A stretch of 64,000 nucleotides of DNA from Demequina phytophila (lineage in GTDB: Bacteria > Actinomycetota > Actinomycetes > Actinomycetales > Demequinaceae): positions 248,001-312,000 of the forward strand of contig NZ_BBLW01000004.1 in assembly GCF_000971135.1 (NCBI RefSeq), written 5' to 3'. Position numbers and translations under genes: made by a program. Position 1 is the first letter of the stretch, and every line of letters begins with the position of its first letter. The notes under the pieces are model-generated. The model was not told the DNA's origin. It did no database searches and saw only the letters and a program-made list of their open reading frames with translations. This document shows positions 17,031-24,971 of the stretch, one piece after another.

Positions 17031-17518
17031 AGATCACGCACGCGCATCGCTTCGATGCCCCGCTCGAGCGGGTCTGGGAGATGATGACCGACGCGGAGTT
17101 CGGCCACGCGCGCGCCGCGGCGATGGGCACCGAGGCGCAGGACGTCGACGTCGACGCCAAGGACGACGGCTCGCGGGTGGTGTCGCTGCGCGCGGACGTG
17201 CCCGCCTCCTCCATCCCCGCGGAGTTCCGCTCGTTCCTGGGGCGCGACCTCGCCGTGACGTACACCGAGGTCTGGGAGCCGCCCACCCCCGAGGACAGGG
17301 TCGGCACGTTCGCCGTCGAGATCGCGGGCGCGCCCGGGCACGTCTCGGGGGCGATCGGGCTCACGCCGGACACCGACGCCACCGAGTTCCTCGCCACGGG
17401 CGACGTGGTCGCCAACGTCCCGTTCGTGGGCGCGATGATTGAGAAGGCGGTCGCGGGCGCCGTGGTCCGCGCCCTCACCGCGCAGCTGGAGGCCGCTGAC
17501 GCGTGGCTCGCCCGGTGA
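17027..17518 (+). CDS. DUF2505 family protein (START-like fold)
   Basis: 163 residues. MKITHAHRFDAPLERVWEMMTD is the typical DUF2505 opening; the family is predicted to have a helix-grip (SRPBCC/START-like) fold with a hydrophobic pocket, and ligands are unknown. The GTG at 17027 overlaps the TGA of the five-codon ORF upstream, and its own TGA overlaps the GTG of the first crcB gene, so three successive GTGA junctions run through this operon. The end (AVAGAVVRALTAQLEAADAWLA) is an amphipathic helix, as in the family. Confidence 0.88.
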   Translation: MKITHAHRFDAPLERVWEMMTDAEFGHARAAAMGTEAQDVDVDAKDDGSRVVSLRADVPASSIPAEFRSFLGRDLAVTYTEVWEPPTPEDRVGTFAVEIAGAPGHVSGAIGLTPDTDATEFLATGDVVANVPFVGAMIEKAVAGAVVRALTAQLEAADAWLAR

Positions 17519-17928
17519 GCCGGGCGCGCGACCTCGGCCTGGTCCTCGCCGGCGGCGCGCTGGGCGGCGCGCTGCGCATCGTCCTGACGGAGACCCTCCC
17601 GCACGGCGCGGGGCCCGTGCCGTGGGACCTGATCGCGATCAACGTGGTCGGCTCGCTCGGCCTCGCGTGGGCGGTGGCGCGCACGCAGGCCCGCGGCCCC
17701 TGGCGGGCGTTCCCGATGCTGGGCCCCGGGTTCTTCGGCGGCTTCACCACGTTCTCGTCGATCGCGGCGCTCGAGTGGTCGGCGGGCACGTCGCCCGAGC
17801 TCGCGGTCACGGTGCTCGGGGGCACCATCGCGGCCGCGGTCGCGGGCGCGCTGCTCGGGTGGTGGCTGGGAGACCGCCCGCCCACGCCGCTCGATGAGGC
17901 AGCGGTGTTCGAGGAGGAGAACGAGTGA
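17515..17928 (+). CDS. crcB: Fluoride ion channel CrcB (Fluc), first of a pair
   Basis: 137 residues when started at the GTG at 17515 that overlaps the upstream stop; a GTG at 17503 is possible but would lie inside the DUF2505 gene. Four membrane spans are visible, with GGALRIVL, AINVVGSLGLA and the pore motif GFFGGFTTFSS. Fluc channels export fluoride as dual-topology dimers; adjacent crcB pairs in actinobacteria and bacilli form heterodimers with opposite topology. No fluoride riboswitch precedes the operon. The acidic C-terminus extends past the last helix. Confidence 0.94.
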   Translation: MSRARDLGLVLAGGALGGALRIVLTETLPHGAGPVPWDLIAINVVGSLGLAWAVARTQARGPWRAFPMLGPGFFGGFTTFSSIAALEWSAGTSPELAVTVLGGTIAAAVAGALLGWWLGDRPPTPLDEAAVFEEENE

Positions 17929-18296
17929 GCGCCTGGGCGTACGCCGCCGCGATCCTCGGCTGCGGCCTGGGCGCGTGCCTGCGGTTCGCGCTCGGCTGGC
18001 TGGACCGGCGTCGGACCTTCCCGTGGCCCACCATCGCGGCCAACGTGCTCGGCTCGGCGCTCCTGGGCGCCGTGGTCGCGGCGGGGGACGATGCGTGGGT
18101 CACCCCCGCATGGGCGTTCACCCTGGGCACGGGGGTCGCGGGCGGCCTGTCGACGTTCTCCTCGCTCGCCGTCGACATCGTCGTGATGGCGAAGGACCGG
18201 CGCGTGCGCGCGGTCGCGCTCTACGTCGCCGCGACGGTCGCGCTCGGGCTCGGCGCCGCCTGGGCCGGGTACACCGCCGTCGCGGCTCTCGCCTGA
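17925..18296 (+). CDS. crcB: Fluoride ion channel CrcB (Fluc), second of a pair
   Basis: 123 residues with four membrane helices and the signatures GACLRFAL, AANVLGSALLG and GVAGGLSTFSS. It is the likely heterodimer partner of the preceding CrcB. The start GTG overlaps the previous TGA by 4 bp. The codons GGG GAC GAT GCG near residue 55 include one of the exact copies of the 11-bp motif found across the window. The convergent permease gene ends 7 bp downstream. Confidence 0.94.
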   Translation: MSAWAYAAAILGCGLGACLRFALGWLDRRRTFPWPTIAANVLGSALLGAVVAAGDDAWVTPAWAFTLGTGVAGGLSTFSSLAVDIVVMAKDRRVRAVALYVAATVALGLGAAWAGYTAVAALA

Positions 18297-18303
18297 GCGG
18301 CGC

Positions 18304-19530
18304 TCACCGGCGTGCGGTGAATGCGCGCGCCGCGGCCGCGAGCACGAGCACGCCGACCGCTCCGGCCACCGCGACCGGCGGCAGCGACGCCATGAGAGCG
18401 ACGCACAGGGCTGCCCCGGCGGCGCTCAAGGGACGTGGCATCCGCCATCCCGCGACGCGTCCGGCACTCGCGGCCGTGAACGCCGAAGCGCCCGCCACCG
18501 CGTAGTAGAGCAGCACGGCGAACGACGACATCGCGATCGCGAAGGTCAGGTCGCCCACCCAGGCCAGCCCGATCGCGACCAGCGCCGCGGTGCCCTCCGC
18601 GAGCGCCGGCACGTCACGTCCGTTGGTGCGCGCGAGCACGCGGGGCAGGTCCGCCTCGCGGGCCATCGCCATGGCGGTGCGTCCCAGGCCCGCGGTGAGG
18701 GCGAGGAGCGAGCCGAACGCGCCGCCGACCGCGGCGGCGGTCACGACGGTGGACGGGAGCCAGGTCCCCTCCACGGCGTCGGCGACCGGGGCGGCCGAGA
18801 CCGCGAGCGCCTCGACACCCAGCGCTCGCGGCAGGACGATGGCGAGCGCGACGTACAGCACCACCACGGCGCCCAGCGCGACGGCGATCGCCCGCGGGAT
18901 CACGCGCGCGGGATCGCGGACCTCCTCGCCGAGCGTCGCGATGCGCGCGTACCCGGCGAACGCGAAGAAGACCAGTGCGGCCGCCTGTGCGACGCCCGCG
19001 GCGGTCCCCCACGGGGTGCTCCATCCGAAGCTCGCGCTGCCCGGCCCGTCGCCGCCCGCGGTCGCGATCACCGCCGCCACCACCACGGCGACCACGGCGG
19101 ACGCGATGACGATCGAGGCGACGGACGTGCGCGTGACGCCGCGCGAGTTGAGCGCCCAGCTCAGCACGATCGCAGCGGTCGCCACGATCGCGGGGCGCTC
19201 GGGCCAGACGTACGCGCCGATCGCGAGGCCGATCGCGGCGACGGAGGCCGTCTTGCCCAGCACGAACCCGATCCCGGCCGCGAACCCGGGCCACGAGCCG
19301 AGCTCGGCCCGACCGTAGGCGTACGCGCCTCCGGCGACGGGGTGCACTGCGGCGAGCTGGGCGGTGGACCCTGCGTTGAGCACGGCGACCGCGCCCGCGA
19401 TCGCGACGGCCCACACGAGCGCGTCGCCCGCGGACGCCGCCGCGGGGCCCCACACGACGAACACGCCGGCACCCAGCATGGAGCCCAGCCCGATGGCGGT
19501 GGCCCCGACCGTCCCGACGCGTCGCTCCAT
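18304..19530 (-). CDS. APC-superfamily amino acid permease
   Basis: 408 residues with about 12 membrane helices. GLGSMLGAGVFVVWGPAA is the broken first helix with the APC substrate-binding glycine motif; AGYARIATLGEEVRDPARVIPRAI is the conserved intracellular loop between helices 6 and 7. It should transport an amino acid or related amine with a cation; the substrate is unknown. The ATG starts 2 bp after the stop of the upstream permease, so the two are one operon. A GTG start further upstream would overlap that gene. Confidence 0.9.
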   Translation of the reverse strand: MERRVGTVGATAIGLGSMLGAGVFVVWGPAAASAGDALVWAVAIAGAVAVLNAGSTAQLAAVHPVAGGAYAYGRAELGSWPGFAAGIGFVLGKTASVAAIGLAIGAYVWPERPAIVATAAIVLSWALNSRGVTRTSVASIVIASAVVAVVVAAVIATAGGDGPGSASFGWSTPWGTAAGVAQAAALVFFAFAGYARIATLGEEVRDPARVIPRAIAVALGAVVVLYVALAIVLPRALGVEALAVSAAPVADAVEGTWLPSTVVTAAAVGGAFGSLLALTAGLGRTAMAMAREADLPRVLARTNGRDVPALAEGTAALVAIGLAWVGDLTFAIAMSSFAVLLYYAVAGASAFTAASAGRVAGWRMPRPLSAAGAALCVALMASLPPVAVAGAVGVLVLAAAARAFTARR

Positions 19531-19532
19531 CG

Positions 19533-20960
19533 TCAGGCGTCCCGGCCACCCGTCGACAGCTGCTCGGGGTCCGCCGGGGCGAGCGGGGCATCGTCCCCCA
19601 CCTCCGCCTCCGCGACCGCGTTGGCGGCGCCGCGCGGGCGCCCCGCCCGCACCCATGCCCAGTAGAGCCCGCCCGCGACCAGCCCGGTCGCGGCGAGCGA
19701 TCCCACCGCCGCGGGACGGAGGAGGTTCGCGACGAGCGTGAACCCGACGGCGACGGCCGCGACGACGTTGAGCGCCACCCAGCCGTTCCTGCCCTCGCGG
19801 TGCGAGAACCGCGCCATCGCGACCAGCCCCATGAGGAAGCTCACGAACACCGCGACGGCGTAGAACAGCACCAGCTTCTGGTCGTACGCGCCGGCGGCGG
19901 CGACCACGAGCGCGGACGCGACCAGGAACACGCCGACGCCGACCATGGGCACGTGGTGCGCGTTGGTGCGTCCCAGGATCGCGGGCAGCACGCCGTGGCG
20001 CGAGTCGCCGTGCTCCGACCGGGCGAGGGCCTTGAGAAGCCCTGGTCCCGCCTGGAACGACGAGGACGCGGCGGACAGCAGCAGCAGCGCCGTCGCCGCC
20101 TGGAACGCGGCGAAGAGGCCCGCGCCGTCCGCGGCGCGGGCGAGCTCGGCGACCAGCGTGGTGTCCTCGTGAGGGACCTGGATGCCGAGCCGCACCACCG
20201 CGGCCGTGATCGCGAGCGTGAGCGTGCCGACGATGCCGAGCGTGAGCCACAGCGCCCACCGGCCGAAGCTGCGCCTGCCCGCGTCGTCGAGCTGGGCCAG
20301 CTGCGCGATCGCCGACGACGGCGCCTCGATGCCCGTCGCGAGCGCCATCGCCACGGGGAACGCGAGCGCGACCGCGAGCGGGGCGCCGTGCGTGAGGCCC
20401 TCGACGGGCTGCGGGTCCACGGCGGGCAGCCCCGGCACCGGGAGCAGCACCAGGACCGCCGTGGCGATGAAGACGATGGTGAGCAGCGCGAACACCGCCC
20501 GTCCCAGATGGCCGAACCACATGAGGCCCGCGACCAGCACCAGCAGTCCGAGCGCGAGCGCGAGGCGGTACGGCGCGAGCGCCGGGACGTAGCTGATGAT
20601 CGCGGAGGACCCGGCGGACACCGAGATCGCGATGGTGAGCACGAAGTCGACCACGAGCGCGCCCATCGGGATGAACGAGAAGCCCTCGCCGAACGCGCCG
20701 CCCGCCGCGGCGGCCGAGCCGCCGCCCTCGGGGAACCGCGCCACCAGCTGGTGGTAGCTCGCGACCACCAGGCCCACAACCAGCACCACGGCGGCCATCG
20801 CGGGCAACAGCAGCGCGAGGTTGCCGTCCAGCGCGCGCAGGGCGGCCTCGATCGCGTACGCGACCGAGGAGACGGGGTCCGCCATCACGGAGAACGCGAA
20901 GGCGATGAGGAGCGCGGTGCGGCCATGGAGCCACGCGGCGCGAGAGATGGGCTGGGTCAC
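19533..20960 (-). CDS. APC-superfamily permease (upstream gene of the pair)
   Basis: 475 residues, ~12 helices, longer than its downstream partner and only distantly related. SVMADPVSSVAYAIEAAL is the helix 1 region, and a Pro/Gly-rich loop plus FPEGGGSAAAAGGAFGEGFSF follow. The GTG at 20960 is chosen because GAGGGA sits 4 nt before it; an upstream extension would run through the leader. A TACTGT box on the minus strand at ~21022-21027 can serve as -10. The last ~45 residues are hydrophilic and acidic. Substrate unknown; the tandem arrangement may mean two related transporters or a heteromer, which is inference. Confidence 0.87.
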   Translation of the reverse strand: MTQPISRAAWLHGRTALLIAFAFSVMADPVSSVAYAIEAALRALDGNLALLLPAMAAVVLVVGLVVASYHQLVARFPEGGGSAAAAGGAFGEGFSFIPMGALVVDFVLTIAISVSAGSSAIISYVPALAPYRLALALGLLVLVAGLMWFGHLGRAVFALLTIVFIATAVLVLLPVPGLPAVDPQPVEGLTHGAPLAVALAFPVAMALATGIEAPSSAIAQLAQLDDAGRRSFGRWALWLTLGIVGTLTLAITAAVVRLGIQVPHEDTTLVAELARAADGAGLFAAFQAATALLLLSAASSSFQAGPGLLKALARSEHGDSRHGVLPAILGRTNAHHVPMVGVGVFLVASALVVAAAGAYDQKLVLFYAVAVFVSFLMGLVAMARFSHREGRNGWVALNVVAAVAVGFTLVANLLRPAAVGSLAATGLVAGGLYWAWVRAGRPRGAANAVAEAEVGDDAPLAPADPEQLSTGGRDA

Positions 20961-21046
20961 GATGTCCCTCGATGCTTCGGAACGATGCGCACGCCCGGGT
21001 CGGGCGCGGTCACCGCAGGTCACAGTAGCGCCGCGCGGTCCCGTCG

Positions 21047-21073
21047 CCTGACGCGCGCCGGCGGCGCGTCAGG
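21047..21073. terminator. Hairpin at the 3' end of the patatin gene
   Basis: CCTGACGCGC (21047-21056) pairs exactly with GCGCGTCAGG (21064-21073) across a 7-nt loop. The stem includes the stop codon of the patatin gene (minus strand, 21069-21071). It lies before the downstream permease leader. No T-tract follows, so termination is likely but not certain. Confidence 0.5.
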
Positions 21074-22055
21074 CGGGGGCGTCCTCCCAGGCGTCGAAGG
21101 CGGCGCGGGCGAGGTCGCGGCCGAGCGCGATCATCTCCGTCGCGCGGTGGAAGTCGAGCACGCCGCACGCGTCCGCGGGCACGTCGACCATCACGTCCGG
21201 CGGGTAGCCCGCGAGACGGTACCGCTGCACGGTGTTCTGCAGCGTCTGGAGGGAACGGTCGATCACGTCGAGGGTGCTGACGTCGAGGTCGTCCCCCGGC
21301 TCCACCGGTTCGATCGCCACGGCCTCGTCCACCGCATCGTCCTCCTGCTCCCCCCGCGCGCGCATGCGGTGGGCGATCATGCTCACCAGGCGTGGCTCGG
21401 CCACGTGGAAGGACGGCAGCCGCAGGCGCGGCAGCCGCACCAGCGGGCCGGCCGACTCGACGGGCGGCGCGGCGCGGTTGCCGCCGCGCGACGTGCCCGA
21501 GAGGTTGACCGCGATGGTCGCGTCCGCGCGCACCGCGGTGAGCGCGATCACCGGTACGGGGTTGAGGATGCCGCCGTCGGCGAGCAGCATCCCGCCGTGC
21601 CGGACGGGGGTGATGACGGTGGGGATGGCGATCGAGGCGCGGATCGCGTCCACGATCGGCCCCTCGGTGAACCACACCTCCGACTGCGAGATGAGGTCCG
21701 TCGCGACCGCGGTGAAGGGGATCGGGAGGTCCTCGATGACGCGCCCGTCGAGGATCTCGTCGAGGCGCCGCATGATCCGGTCGGCGCGGATCGCGCCCGC
21801 CCCCTTGAACGCCGGGTCGAGCATCCGGAGCACGTCGCGCCGGGTGAGCGACTCGGCCCACTCGCGGTAGGCGGGCAGGCCGCCCGCGGCGTGCAGCCCG
21901 CCCACGAGCGCACCCATCGAGGTGCCCGAGATGCCGACCACGTCCCACCCGCGATCGGCGATCTCGTCGAGGACGCCGATGTGGGCGTAGCCGCGGGCTC
22001 CCCCACTGCCGAGGCTGAGCGCGATCCGGGGCCGCGTGGACGTCGTGTCGGTCAC
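21069..22055 (-). CDS. Patatin-like phospholipase (RssA/NTE family)
   Basis: 328 residues. The oxyanion loop GSGGARGYAHIG, the nucleophile motif GTSMG (Ser46) and the catalytic DGG (LLADGGILNPVPV) are all present, so the Ser-Asp dyad is intact. Such proteins are acyl hydrolases acting on membrane lipids or lysophospholipids. The C-terminal ~100 residues are acidic and probably regulatory. The GTG at 22055 follows TAGCCT by 7 nt (minus strand 22063-22068) without a ribosome site, suggesting a leaderless mRNA. It diverges from a sugar kinase gene; no functional link is evident. Confidence 0.92.
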   Translation of the reverse strand: MTDTTSTRPRIALSLGSGGARGYAHIGVLDEIADRGWDVVGISGTSMGALVGGLHAAGGLPAYREWAESLTRRDVLRMLDPAFKGAGAIRADRIMRRLDEILDGRVIEDLPIPFTAVATDLISQSEVWFTEGPIVDAIRASIAIPTVITPVRHGGMLLADGGILNPVPVIALTAVRADATIAVNLSGTSRGGNRAAPPVESAGPLVRLPRLRLPSFHVAEPRLVSMIAHRMRARGEQEDDAVDEAVAIEPVEPGDDLDVSTLDVIDRSLQTLQNTVQRYRLAGYPPDVMVDVPADACGVLDFHRATEMIALGRDLARAAFDAWEDAPA

Positions 22056-22170
22056 GGTTGCCAGGCTAACCCCGCTGGTGTCGAGCAGGTACGCGCGTAT
22101 CGCGGGTGCCCGGCGCGCGCCGGGGCGGGACCTATGGTTCCATCGAAGGCGCGGGCAGGCCTTAGGGTTT

Positions 22171-22185
22171 TGTCGAACGTTCACA
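22171..22185. promoter_or_regulatory. Candidate operator upstream of the FGGY kinase
   Basis: TGTCGAACGTTCACA contains the perfect 8-bp palindrome GAACGTTC with a central CG, as in operators of LacI-family sugar repressors. It lies in an unusually AT-rich patch 48 bp before the FGGY start. No LacI-family gene is in the window. Confidence 0.35.
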
Positions 22186-22232
22186 TTTGCATGTCCGCCG
22201 CACGCGGGTGCTTGACGAAGGAGTGGGTGCCG

Positions 22233-23837
22233 ATGGCGCACGAAGAGCAGACCGGCGTGGCCGCGGCGATCGCGGCCGGCGAGACGTCCCTGGGCATCGA
22301 GCTCGGGTCCACGCGCATCAAGGCGTGCCTGATCGGCCCCGACCACCAGGTGATCGCGACCGGCAGCCACGCCTGGGAGAACCAGTTCGTCGACCGCCTC
22401 TGGACCTACTCCGTCGCGGCCATCTGGGAGGGCGTGCAGGCCTCCGTGGCCGACCTGCTCGACACGGTCGAGCGCGTGCACGGCGTCCGCCCCACCGGGT
22501 TCGGCGCGCTCGGCGTGTCCGCGATGATGCACGGCTACCTGCCGTTCGACGCCGCGGGCGAGCTCCTGGTGCCGTTCCGCACATGGCGCAACACCAACAC
22601 CGAGCGCGCGGCGGCCGAGCTGACCGAGGTGCTCGGCTTCAACTTCCCGCTGCGCTGGTCCGCCTCGCACCTCTACCAGGCGATCCTCGACGAGGAGGCG
22701 CACGTCCCCGACGTCGCCTTCTTCACCACGCTCGCCGGCTACGTCCACTGGCGGCTCACGGGCCGCAAGGTCCTCGGCGTCGGCGACGCCTCCGGCATGT
22801 TCCCCATCGACCCCGAGACCCGCGACTACGACGCCGCGATGCTCGCACGCTTCCAGGGGCTCGTGGCCGCGCGCCAGGCCGGGCTCGACGTCGCGTCGCT
22901 GCTGCCCGAGGTGCTGGTGGCCGGTCAGGACGCCGGCACGCTCACCGCCGAGGGCGCCGCGCTGCTCGACCCGACGGGCGGGCTCCTGCCGGGCGCCGTT
23001 GTCGCGCCCCCGGAGGGCGACGCCGGCACCGGCATGATCGCCACCAACGCCGTCGCCCCGCGCACCGGCAACATCTCCGCCGGCACCTCGATCTTCGCGA
23101 TGGTCGTGCTGGAGAAGGCGCTCACGAGCGTCCACGAGGAGCTCGACATCGTCACCACGCCCGCGGGCGACCTGGTCGCGATGGTCCACTGCAACAACGG
23201 CGCCTCCGAGCTGGGCGCCTGGGCCGGCGTCTTCACCGAGTTCGCCGCGGCGCTCGGCAGCGAGTTCGGCTCCGACGCCGTGTTCGAGGCGCTGTTCTCC
23301 GCCGCGCTCGACGGCGAGGCGGATGGCGGCGGCCTGCTCGCGTACAACTACCTGTCCGGCGAGCCCATCACGGGCCTGGCTGAGGGCCGCCCGCTGTTCG
23401 TGCGCACCCCGGGTTCGCGCCTCACGCTCGCGAACTTCATGCGCACCCAGCTGTACGGCGCGTTCGGCACGCTCAGCCTGGGCATGCGGGTCCTCCACGA
23501 CGAGGGCGTCCGGCTCGACTCGATGTTCGCGCACGGCGGCATGTTCCGCACCGCGGGCGTCGCGCAGCGCCTGCTCGCCGCCGCGATCGACGCGCCCGTC
23601 ACCGTGGGCGACACCGCCTCCGAGGGCGGCGCGTGGGGCATCGCGGTGCTCGCCGAGTACCTGCGCACGGGCGCCACGACCGCCCTCGACACGTACCTGA
23701 ACGACGCGGTCTTCGCCGGCGCGACGCTGGACGTCGCGCAGCCCGACGCCGCGGACGTCGAGGGCTACACCGCGTGGCTCGAGCAGTACGAGGCGGGTCT
23801 CGCCATCGAGCGCGCCGCCACCGAGGCGATCCACTAG
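22233..23837 (+). CDS. FGGY-family carbohydrate kinase
   Basis: 534 residues with the FGGY actin-like fold: phosphate-1 loop near 19-32 (SLGIELGSTRIKACL), the central RTGNISAGTSIFAM segment, and the adenosine-binding GGMFRTAGVAQRLLAAA near 430. FGGY kinases phosphorylate sugars such as xylulose, ribulose, gluconate or glycerol; nothing here tells which. No isomerase, epimerase or sugar transporter adjoins it, so it is an orphan. ATG 22233 is preceded by AAGGAG at 9 nt. A GC hairpin follows the stop. The likely operator upstream suggests control by sugar availability. Confidence 0.9.
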   Translation: MAHEEQTGVAAAIAAGETSLGIELGSTRIKACLIGPDHQVIATGSHAWENQFVDRLWTYSVAAIWEGVQASVADLLDTVERVHGVRPTGFGALGVSAMMHGYLPFDAAGELLVPFRTWRNTNTERAAAELTEVLGFNFPLRWSASHLYQAILDEEAHVPDVAFFTTLAGYVHWRLTGRKVLGVGDASGMFPIDPETRDYDAAMLARFQGLVAARQAGLDVASLLPEVLVAGQDAGTLTAEGAALLDPTGGLLPGAVVAPPEGDAGTGMIATNAVAPRTGNISAGTSIFAMVVLEKALTSVHEELDIVTTPAGDLVAMVHCNNGASELGAWAGVFTEFAAALGSEFGSDAVFEALFSAALDGEADGGGLLAYNYLSGEPITGLAEGRPLFVRTPGSRLTLANFMRTQLYGAFGTLSLGMRVLHDEGVRLDSMFAHGGMFRTAGVAQRLLAAAIDAPVTVGDTASEGGAWGIAVLAEYLRTGATTALDTYLNDAVFAGATLDVAQPDAADVEGYTAWLEQYEAGLAIERAATEAIH

Positions 23838-23858
23838 GCGCCGCGCGCCGCACAGTGC

Positions 23859-23896
23859 GGCGGCCCGATCTCCGCAGCACGCGAGGATCGGGCCGC
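23859..23896 (+). terminator. Terminator of the FGGY kinase gene
   Basis: GGCGGCCCGATC (23859-23870) pairs with its exact complement at 23885-23896 across a 14-nt loop, starting 21 bp after the stop codon. Confidence 0.75.
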
Positions 23897-23935
23897 CGTC
23901 GCATGCGGGACGATACGCGCGTCGCCCAGGAACGA

Positions 23936-23967
23936 CGAAGGCCCGGACCATCTGGTCCGGGCCTTCG
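23936..23967 (-). terminator. Terminator of the initiator tRNA gene
   Basis: CGAAGGCCCGGACCA (23936-23950), a 2-nt turn, and the exact complement (23953-23967) form a 15-bp hairpin just 8 bp beyond the tRNA 3' end on the minus strand. Confidence 0.8.
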
Positions 23968-23975
23968 TTCTCTCG

Positions 23976-24049
23976 TAGCGGGGACAGGATTTGAACCTGC
24001 GACCTCCGGGTTATGAGCCCGGCGAGCTACCGAACTGCTCCACCCCGCG
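23976..24049 (-). tRNA. Initiator tRNA-fMet (anticodon CAU)
   Basis: 74 nt without an encoded CCA. The acceptor stem begins CGCGGGG and ends CCCCGCU plus A73, so position 1 (C) faces U72 and does not pair: the mark of an initiator tRNA, with the C1:U72 form seen in actinobacteria. The anticodon stem carries three G:C pairs next to the loop (GGG CUCAUAA CCC), the second initiator hallmark. The anticodon CAU is at 24013-24015. D-loop and T-loop (GGUUCAAAUCC) are regular. No integrated element or att-like repeat is seen at either end. Confidence 0.97.
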
Positions 24050-24118
24050 TCGGCCTGATAACTCTAGCGGACGCGCGTCGCAGAACCAAATCGCGCCCGT
24101 CTCGCTAGGGTCGGACGC

Positions 24119-24898
24119 ATGACAGACAACGACCCGTTCGTCACGCGGCCCGGCGATCCGACGCCCCCGCCGCCCCCCGCATCGTCCCCCGGCACCCCGC
24201 CCGCGGGCGGCGCCCCGGGCCTCATCCCCGGAGCCCTCCCGCCCTCCGTGCCTGCCTACGGCGAGGCCCAGCAGGTCCAGTTCGACCGCTCCGGCGTCCC
24301 GCTCGAGAAGCCCGAGGGCCTCGCGAAGGGCCTCATCGGCGTGACCGCGGCGTACGCGGTGCTGGCGGTGATCACCGCAGCGTTCGCGCAGGGCGAGGTG
24401 GAGTCGCTCCGCCGGACCGCCGAGACCGGCGAGTTCTCGATCACCGCGGCGTCGGCGCTCGGGCTGCTGTCCCTGCCTCTCACGGTGACCGCGTACGTCC
24501 TCTACGGCATGTGGATGACGCGCATGCGCCGCAACCGCGAGGCCCTGGGTGCTCGACCCGGCATGGGCGCGGTCGAGTGGTGGGGCTGGTTCGTGCCGCT
24601 CGCGTCCGTGGTGCTGGTCCCGCTCGGCGCGCGCAAGGTGACCGGGCGCACCGTGCCCCTGATGCTGCTGCTGGGCTGGTGGATCGCGTGGACCATCGCG
24701 CAGATCCTCAGCGCGTACGGCTCGATCGCGCTGAACTTCTCGTTCGACCTCATGACCGGCGAGCTCACCAACCCGGACATGCTCGACTCCTACCCGACCT
24801 GGGCGTGGGCCTCTGCCGCGGTGCTGCTGATCTCGTGGGGCTTCCTGTTCCGCTTCATCCGCACGGCGACGGACCGCCACGTGGACGCGGACGCCTGA
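24119..24898 (+). CDS. DUF4328 membrane protein
   Basis: 259 residues: a Pro-rich cytosolic N-terminus (~1-70), then four to six membrane helices. The stretch around ~140-200 (VEWWGWFVPLASVVLVPLGARKV, then LLGWWIAWTIAQI) is characteristic of DUF4328, where W/P-rich helices recur. Function unknown. ATG 24119 follows TAGGGT (24106-24111) by 7 nt, so the transcript is probably leaderless. A strong shared terminator separates it from the convergent UPF0182 gene. Confidence 0.86.
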   Translation: MTDNDPFVTRPGDPTPPPPPASSPGTPPAGGAPGLIPGALPPSVPAYGEAQQVQFDRSGVPLEKPEGLAKGLIGVTAAYAVLAVITAAFAQGEVESLRRTAETGEFSITAASALGLLSLPLTVTAYVLYGMWMTRMRRNREALGARPGMGAVEWWGWFVPLASVVLVPLGARKVTGRTVPLMLLLGWWIAWTIAQILSAYGSIALNFSFDLMTGELTNPDMLDSYPTWAWASAAVLLISWGFLFRFIRTATDRHVDADA

Positions 24899-24920
24899 CC
24901 GGCGTCCTCCCGACGAAGCC

Positions 24921-24954
24921 GAAGCGGGCCGGTCCTCATGGACCGGCCCGCTTC
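24921..24954. terminator. Bidirectional terminator between DUF4328 and UPF0182 genes
   Basis: GAAGCGGGCCGGTCC (24921-24935), loop TCAT, and the exact complement (24940-24954) form a 15-bp stem between convergent genes. This is one of the best terminators in the window. Confidence 0.85.
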
Positions 24955-24971
24955 CGCGTGTCACCGTCGCG

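Noticed and set aside
17027..17518. Fluoride riboswitch before crcB
   Set aside because: The operon starts with a probably leaderless ORF, so there is no room for an aptamer, and no crcB-motif was seen before either crcB gene.
19800..23837. A 1345-codon continuous frame on the plus strand
   Set aside because: Only the last 534 codons (FGGY kinase) are real; the rest lies opposite the permease and patatin genes.
23976..24049. tRNA-associated attachment site or integrated element
   Set aside because: No repeated tRNA 3' end, integrase or foreign-looking DNA nearby.
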